A stretch of DNA of 64,000 bases from the NCBI RefSeq assembly GCF_002079055.1, contig NC_047501.1:124001-188000 (forward strand). The letters run 5' to 3'. Numbering within the stretch: the stretch's first letter is position 1; every line of letters begins with the position of its first letter. The notes under the pieces were generated by a model. The model did not search any database and was not told the DNA's origin. It saw nothing but the letters and a program-made list of their open reading frames with translations. The DNA comes from Saccharomyces paradoxus. Lineage: Eukaryota > Ascomycota > Saccharomycetes > Saccharomycetales > Saccharomycetaceae. Below are positions 58,715-64,000 of this stretch, one piece after another. A program made the translations under genes and the position numbers.

Positions 58715-60220
58715 TCAAAACCCTTCAAGCGCCTTTGTAGCTTTGTCTAATCTTTTCAATCCTTCTTCATAACGGTCGGGATCAAGAACCATATCTGCTG
58801 TCAACCTGGACAATGAGTCTACTAGTCTTTCCAAGGCACGTTTCTCCTCTATTTTCATCCCCAGTTGCGCAAACTCAGACCCGATTAGGGTTCCCTTTGT
58901 CACACTCAACAGTTGGTTTAGTGTATCGATATCAAATGATCGTAATTCCTTCACAGACTTCTTTTTATCGAGCTTTTTCTTTGCATCCTTCTTGAGTTTA
59001 GCTTTTTTGGGAGTTTCCTCAATAATGTCCTCGTACTTGTCATCGTCTAGTTCGTTTGTCGTAGAGGAGATATGTTTTGTTCTATCGTGTATAGCCTTCA
59101 AAGTGTCGTCACGTTTCAAACCTGAAGTATCCCTGCAATCCTCATTGGGCGTACTGGGCAATGGTCTTGTCAAGTAAGTGTCTTCCTCTGGAGGCATACT
59201 AGTTGCTGCGGAATAATACGATTCCGATTTTTGTTCACTAACTGTGGAAATCTGAGACGGGTTCTTATAGTGGCCAGCAGTTGAGACCGGTGTTGATAGT
59301 ATTTCTTCATTTAAAAAGTCGCCCTCGCCGTCATCTTCTTGGATGAACAACCTTGACCTAGGACGATCCTTACTTCTGGGTGGGATGGTTGGATTGTAGT
59401 CATTGGTTTCAGAACGTATTGGGTTCATCTCTTTGGGCACCTCGTTAGTCTTTGTAGACAAGTCCGGTATCACGCTGGAAACAATCGAAAGCTTATCACT
59501 AGCATTTGCCTCCTCTTCTTCCTCTAACTGCTCTTGAATAGATTGGTGGAACTTGGCATTATAGCTGGAAGATCCGCTCTCGCTAGCCAAATTACCTGAA
59601 CCTATAGAGGAACGCATATCCTTTTCTTGACGTCGAGGACTAGATAACAACTTCAGTGACCCGCGATTCTCTACTTTTTTCGAAGTGTTAGAGTTAAACC
59701 TCCCCACAGGTTTGGCATTAGTAACTGGTTTAATGATAATTTCGTCTCCATCAGTTTTCGAATTAGGGCTTTGATTATCACTTAGATGTTTTGTCAATGT
59801 CGCTTCTGAGGGCAACATTGGTAACATTGGCAAATCTTCCCTGCTCACGGGCTGTTTCAAGGAGCTCAAACTACTGGAATCTTTACTAGTACGCCGCTCT
59901 CCGCCCTGTTGCTGGTTCTTGACTATATACGATACTTCAACGCCTTCTTGGATAACTCCAGAGTAGTTGGAAATCATACTTGATCTGTTGTCACCAGTTG
60001 GTAACGAAACGTCACCAGCAGGTGATCTCAATAGTCTTGATGGCGGTTTAAAGACATTACTTTGGTACCCCTTTTCATCTGGGATCATTGTACTAGTAGT
60101 TGTGGGAGATTGAAAGAGCCTGTCATCTTTCTCATTGTTCAGCGAATCGATCATTGCCGAAAGTCGCTGAGTATTTAGCGTAGCCCTGGATGGCGCGTTT
60201 TCTTCTCTCTCTTCTGACAT
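58715..60220 (-). CDS. NBA1: NBA1, bud-neck polarity regulator
   Basis: Protein of the bud neck and old cell-division sites that, with Nap1, Nis1 and Gps1, keeps Cdc42 from being re-activated at cytokinesis remnants. The ATG at 60220 (MSEEREENAPSR) gives 501 residues, the S. cerevisiae length; an upstream ATG at 60244 would add eight residues. The protein is nearly all disordered, Ser/Pro/Asp-rich, with polyacidic LEEEEEANA and Lys-rich KKAKLKKDAKKKLDKKK. A predicted coiled/helical segment lies at the C terminus (IEEKRALERLVDSLSRL). No enzymatic domain is visible. Confidence 0.92.
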   Translation of the reverse strand: MSEEREENAPSRATLNTQRLSAMIDSLNNEKDDRLFQSPTTTSTMIPDEKGYQSNVFKPPSRLLRSPAGDVSLPTGDNRSSMISNYSGVIQEGVEVSYIVKNQQQGGERRTSKDSSSLSSLKQPVSREDLPMLPMLPSEATLTKHLSDNQSPNSKTDGDEIIIKPVTNAKPVGRFNSNTSKKVENRGSLKLLSSPRRQEKDMRSSIGSGNLASESGSSSYNAKFHQSIQEQLEEEEEANASDKLSIVSSVIPDLSTKTNEVPKEMNPIRSETNDYNPTIPPRSKDRPRSRLFIQEDDGEGDFLNEEILSTPVSTAGHYKNPSQISTVSEQKSESYYSAATSMPPEEDTYLTRPLPSTPNEDCRDTSGLKRDDTLKAIHDRTKHISSTTNELDDDKYEDIIEETPKKAKLKKDAKKKLDKKKSVKELRSFDIDTLNQLLSVTKGTLIGSEFAQLGMKIEEKRALERLVDSLSRLTADMVLDPDRYEEGLKRLDKATKALEGF

Positions 60221-60436
60221 ATTTACACACCTATCTGGTCTCAATAATGGTCTTCTTGTTAGTTGAGTGTATTACCGTTCTTTCTCTTCTTGATGGTGCC
60301 AGCCATTTGATCAAAAGATCGCTTTTCCGAATCGGGTCATGTAACAAACAATAACAATAATAGTAAACATCATCATAAAAAATACAGGTAAAAAGCAGGT
60401 ACTGAAGACAAAAAGCTTTGACGACCCTGGAGTAAA

Positions 60437-61792
60437 ATGAGCAGGAATCAAGATGTGTTTCCCGTTTTGGATCTACAGGAATTGGTTATATGTTTACAAA
60501 GCTGCGATTTTGCCCTAGCTACGCAGGAAAATATCTCTAGGCCCACTTCAGACTACATGGTAACGCTTTACAAACAAATCATCGAGAACTTCATGGGTAT
60601 TTCTGTAGAGTCGTTGCTGAATAGTAGTAACCAAGAAACAGGTGATAGCCACTTACAAGAGGAAAACGAGAACATTTATTCCGACACGTTAAATGTTCTA
60701 GTATTGAACAAAATTTGCTATAAGTTCTTCGAGAGCATAGGTGTCCAAGATTTCAATATGACGGATTTATACAAGCCGGAAGCCCAACGGACACAGCGTT
60801 TATTAAGTGCTGTGGTGAATTACGCTCGTTTCAGAGAGGAGCGGATGTTCGATTGTAATTCTTTTATTCTTCAAATGGAATCATTATTGGGGCAGCTTCG
60901 GTCTAAATTCGATGATTATAACTTAATTCAACAACAGTTAAAGCAGTATGAGGACGTGGATGGGGATAATATACCTGATGAGCGGGAGCTGCAAAAATTG
61001 GAAGAACAGAATAAAGAGCTGGAAATTCAGTTGAAAAAATTGACGAAGATCCAAGAAACTTTATCTATAGATTATAATGACTACAAAATCTCCAAGCAGT
61101 CAATCTTCAAAGATTTGGAAGCCTTGAGTTTCCAAATAGTGGAATTAGAGTCTAACCGAGATAAGCTGATCAAAATATCCAATACAGACATGGAAGAGTT
61201 ATCTGAGGGGATTAAAGAGTTAAATGATCTGTTGATACAAAGGAAAAAGACTTTAGACAATTTGGCCGCACAACAGAAAAATTTGCAAGGTACAGTGACA
61301 ACGTTTGAAACTATAATTAGCGAACTTTATGATGTGCTGAGAATAATTTCAAGCGAGGTACAAGAATCTAATCGAACTGAAACGGAACTGGTAGGATTAA
61401 AGCAGAATTTAATTAACAATAAGTTGAAATTGATGAATGTATTGGAAACAGGTATTCTGTACAAATTAGAAATCTTGCAAGAACAGTTAGATTTGCAACT
61501 AAAAAATTTGGAAAAGCTATCACAAGACACTAAAGAAAAATCGCGCCTAAATGATTCTAAATTGATGGATCTACAAATTAAATATGAAAATGAAATCAAA
61601 CCCAAGATTGACAAAACGGACATTTTCATTCAAGACGAGCTGATCAGTGGTAAAATCAATAAGTTAAATGATGAAATTAAACAATTACAAAAAGATTTCG
61701 AAGTTGAAGTTAAAGAAATTGAGATCGAATATTCTTTATTATCTGGTCATATTAATAAATACATGAATGAAATGCTCGAATATATGCAATAG
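60437..61792 (+). CDS. NUF2: NUF2, Ndc80 complex kinetochore subunit
   Basis: Essential outer-kinetochore protein that pairs with Ndc80 to bind microtubules. The 451-residue length equals S. cerevisiae. An N-terminal calponin-homology-like domain covers about residues 1-150 (VFPVLDLQELVICLQSCDF, AVVNYARFREERM). A heptad-rich coiled coil follows to the C terminus, with breaks near 280-300 that fit the loop where Dam1 contacts are made. It is divergent from NBA1 (216 bp) and convergent with HST1 (53 bp). Confidence 0.97.
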   Translation: MSRNQDVFPVLDLQELVICLQSCDFALATQENISRPTSDYMVTLYKQIIENFMGISVESLLNSSNQETGDSHLQEENENIYSDTLNVLVLNKICYKFFESIGVQDFNMTDLYKPEAQRTQRLLSAVVNYARFREERMFDCNSFILQMESLLGQLRSKFDDYNLIQQQLKQYEDVDGDNIPDERELQKLEEQNKELEIQLKKLTKIQETLSIDYNDYKISKQSIFKDLEALSFQIVELESNRDKLIKISNTDMEELSEGIKELNDLLIQRKKTLDNLAAQQKNLQGTVTTFETIISELYDVLRIISSEVQESNRTETELVGLKQNLINNKLKLMNVLETGILYKLEILQEQLDLQLKNLEKLSQDTKEKSRLNDSKLMDLQIKYENEIKPKIDKTDIFIQDELISGKINKLNDEIKQLQKDFEVEVKEIEIEYSLLSGHINKYMNEMLEYMQ

Positions 61793-61845
61793 TAGTGGTA
61801 TACTTATTTTTATTCCCCCTTCCGTTTTTTTTTCTTTTTCCGGAT

Positions 61846-63345
61846 TTACTGTTGTTTCTTTCGTGGCTGCTTCTTAATCTTATACGTACCTATATCTATT
61901 TCCGTACAGTTGTAATCGATTTTCTTTAAATCTTGCCATTTTTTATGCGGTATATCCCAATGGCATTTTTTAGCTACGAGACTGGCCACGTCATCACAGA
62001 ATCCTAACAAGTTTAAATCAAACTCCGCATGTGTAACCATATCCCTATTAATTAAAATTTGAGGTACATGTGAAGGTACCATATTGACAATCTCAGAAAC
62101 TGGAGCCACTTTCAAACTCGTACCTATACATATTAATAGATCACATTCCAATATATCTTTACGGATCGTCTTATGAAACCGCGATGGTAAGGCTTCACCA
62201 AAAAATGTCATGTCTGGTTTCAAAACGCCGTACGACTTTAAGATGGGCGAGTTGAAATTTGCGTTTGTTTGAATCGTATTATTGGCATTACTCATAGGGA
62301 AATATTGCTTTCTTTTTTGGTAACAGTAAGGACATAATGGTAGTTCAAGGTTTCTTATATTGTCGAATATTTTCTCACCAGGGATTTGCCAATGGCAAGT
62401 CACGCAAGATGCAGTCGCAAATGAACCGTGACATTGTACCAGTTTATCAGGATCTATCCCTGCGTATGATTCTAAGTTATCTATATTTTGTGTATAGTTT
62501 CTTAATAGTTTGCCCTTGTCTTGCAGCATCTTAATAAAACTGTGTAAGGGAGAATACATGTTTTCCGGTGGTAAAACCATATGGGCAATGTTGTAAAAAA
62601 CAGAAGGGTCCTGTAAAAATATGTCCAAGTTGAAAACATCTTGAGGGTCTTCCAACCCAAGGTGTCGGATCTTAGAATAAAACCCCTCAGAAGATCTGAA
62701 ATCGGGAATACCCAAAGAAGTGGAAACCCCAGCACCCGTCAGGACCAAAATTTTTTTGGCGTTACGCAAAGTGGCGGTGAAATGGTCGATCGTATTGAAG
62801 TTGGGTAATCGAAGCCTTGTACTAAGGACTTTATTTATGGCTTTTTGTAAATCTTTAATTAATTTTACAGCATGTTTTTTCTCTAAGGGGTCCGTTAACT
62901 CGCCTTCATGTTCAACTTTCGCTTGCACAGCCGACACCTCTATACTAGTACTACGCTCTTTATTAGAGGTGATGTTAGAGTTTAACGCCATAAATAGTTC
63001 TTTATCCTTGACGTCGAATCCCAGCAATTTGATCATGAAATAAATATAGATCGAGTTGACTTCCACAGGCAGAAAATATTCTAAAAACGTCTTCAAATCA
63101 TTGTTTTTCAAAAACAATCTTGCATTCATCACGTCATCTTTAGTGATCGCAGGAAAGATGAACTTTCCCGTTACTTTATCCTTCCCGAGGATACAAGGGT
63201 ACGTTAATCTCGCTTTCAGCTTCTTTGTACCATTATTGTCTGACTCTTCTTCTTGAGGTCTTTTCAACATCGTCATGGTCAGCTCTCCAACATGAAAGTA
63301 TCGCCCTTGGCCAACCACCAAAATAAAACTAATTATTCGTTGCAT
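61846..63345 (-). CDS. HST1: HST1, NAD-dependent histone deacetylase (sirtuin)
   Basis: Sir2 paralogue that, with Sum1 and Rfm1, represses middle sporulation and NAD-synthesis genes. The start at 63345 (MQRIISFILVV) gives 499 residues. As I recall, S. cerevisiae is annotated at 503 with five extra residues before this Met; here a stop codon closes that reading. The Sir2 core begins near residue 195: GAGVSTSLGIPDFRSSEGFY near 200, TQNIDNLE near 281, and the catalytic His in CHGSF near 300. Zinc cysteines lie in CVTCHW and CPYC, and IGTSLKVAPVSE follows. The linker near residues 130-150 differs much from S. cerevisiae. Confidence 0.96.
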   Translation of the reverse strand: MQRIISFILVVGQGRYFHVGELTMTMLKRPQEEESDNNGTKKLKARLTYPCILGKDKVTGKFIFPAITKDDVMNARLFLKNNDLKTFLEYFLPVEVNSIYIYFMIKLLGFDVKDKELFMALNSNITSNKERSTSIEVSAVQAKVEHEGELTDPLEKKHAVKLIKDLQKAINKVLSTRLRLPNFNTIDHFTATLRNAKKILVLTGAGVSTSLGIPDFRSSEGFYSKIRHLGLEDPQDVFNLDIFLQDPSVFYNIAHMVLPPENMYSPLHSFIKMLQDKGKLLRNYTQNIDNLESYAGIDPDKLVQCHGSFATASCVTCHWQIPGEKIFDNIRNLELPLCPYCYQKRKQYFPMSNANNTIQTNANFNSPILKSYGVLKPDMTFFGEALPSRFHKTIRKDILECDLLICIGTSLKVAPVSEIVNMVPSHVPQILINRDMVTHAEFDLNLLGFCDDVASLVAKKCHWDIPHKKWQDLKKIDYNCTEIDIGTYKIKKQPRKKQQ

Positions 63346-63468
63346 TTACAATATGTTCATTTAGATTTTTTTTCTTCACAAAAACAACAAAAAAAGAAAG
63401 AAATGTGTTCATGTCACTATCGACGAGAGCTATCATAATCGTAGTCATAGTGAGAGCCGTAGGTACTT

Positions 63469-64000
63469 TTAGGTACCATTACCGTACTCACCATACCCTC
63501 CGTACTCAAAGGAGCTCAATCTCTTTGCCGGTGGCCTTACTGAGTCATCATTTGTTGCCGCCAGCGGTCCTACGCCAATCCTAGACAGTGCGACTTCAGC
63601 GCTGGTGTTCTCTAGGTTTATATCATTGACAATGGTACCCGTCTGCTTGGCCAGCTGAGTGACTTTCATCATGAGTTCTACCTCCTCTCTGTTCTGTGTA
63701 TCCACCTGATTCTGTAGATGCGATATGTACTCCACCGCCTGTGTGAGGATTTGGCCCTTGTTGGGCTTGCCATCTTTGGTCCCCGTGCCCTTGGCCTTGC
63801 TGGACAACCCAAGAGCACCTGGAGTAGACTCGCTTAACGTGTCATTACTACCAGAGTTACCGTAATAATCCCTGAAGAAGTCTTTAGGAATGATACTCAA
63901 TAGTTCCTGGATACGGTCGTTGATCTTGTCTCTGCGCTTGCGGTCATTCTTGAAATTGGCACCGCAGGATCCAGGGTCAGTGCCAGCCGGAATGCTGCTC
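63469..64000 (-). CDS. RTG1: RTG1, bHLH retrograde-response factor, cut two bases into the ATG
   Basis: Subunit of the Rtg1-Rtg3 heterodimer that activates CIT2, DLD3 and other genes when mitochondria are impaired. On the minus strand the window begins at the G of the start codon (G-AGC-AGC-ATT), so only A and T are missing and 176 of 177 residues can be read. The basic region FKNDRKRRDKINDRIQELL lies at residues about 17-35. The loop is unusually long and Gly/Ser-rich, and helix 2 is GQILTQAVEYISHLQNQV near 85-102. There is no separate activation domain, in keeping with Rtg3 supplying it. Length equals S. cerevisiae Rtg1. Confidence 0.97.
   Translation of the reverse strand, partial: SSIPAGTDPGSCGANFKNDRKRRDKINDRIQELLSIIPKDFFRDYYGNSGSNDTLSESTPGALGLSSKAKGTGTKDGKPNKGQILTQAVEYISHLQNQVDTQNREEVELMMKVTQLAKQTGTIVNDINLENTSAEVALSRIGVGPLAATNDDSVRPPAKRLSSFEYGGYGEYGNGT

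Overview
The window is nuclear DNA of a budding yeast of the Saccharomyces sensu stricto group. Gene order, orientation, protein lengths and intergenic motifs match the left arm of S. cerevisiae chromosome XV from COQ3 (YOL096C) to RTG1 (YOL067C). Compared with S. cerevisiae sequences as I remember them, the conserved proteins carry scattered changes (about eight in Adh1) and the fast-evolving ones many more (Atg19, the linker of Hst1). A sister species such as S. paradoxus therefore fits better than S288C itself; this assignment is an inference. The genes are compact and apparently intronless, on both strands, with about 27 protein-coding genes. I recognised no tRNA, snoRNA, LTR, Ty, Y' or CRISPR feature.

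Layout. 1-8.8 kb: COQ3 (3' part cut off by the window edge), HMI1, RFC4, TRM10, YPQ1, SPO21. 8.8-20.1 kb: MSH2, HAL9, MPD2, DUF1. 20.6-23.8 kb: MHF1, ADH1 and the long ADH1/PHM7 divergent region, which holds the classical ADH1 promoter and the upstream zinc-responsive intergenic promoter. 23.8-31.5 kb: PHM7 and the tandem paralogues ATG34 and ATG19, with a candidate replication origin between them. 32.6-41.8 kb: the giant RasGAP gene IRA2. 42-51 kb: REX4, AVO1, ATP19, BRX1, MDM20. 51-64 kb: a full-length ABCG transporter (YOL075C), DSC2, THP1, SDH5/EMI5, NBA1, NUF2, HST1 and RTG1 (only the first two bases of its ATG lie outside).

The genes are mostly unrelated housekeeping functions: replication and repair (RFC4, MSH2, MHF1, HMI1), RNA and ribosome work (TRM10, REX4, BRX1, THP1), nutrient signalling (IRA2, AVO1, RTG1), autophagy (ATG34, ATG19), mitochondria (COQ3, ATP19, SDH5) and cell division or polarity (NUF2, NBA1, SPO21). 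Linkage is mainly through shared promoters. REX4/AVO1 and BRX1/MDM20 share divergent regions carrying PAC and RRPE motifs. RFC4/TRM10 shares one with an MCB and an RRPE palindrome.

The most rewarding places to look are the ADH1 upstream region (perfect Zap1 site, a second TATA block identical to that of ADH1, and a perfect 12-bp hairpin), the HST1 start (an upstream in-frame ATG closed by a stop), the 36-bp (CAG)6(CTG)6 palindrome inside IRA2, and a pair of inverted ORC-type motifs behind ATG34. I found no wholly new gene system.
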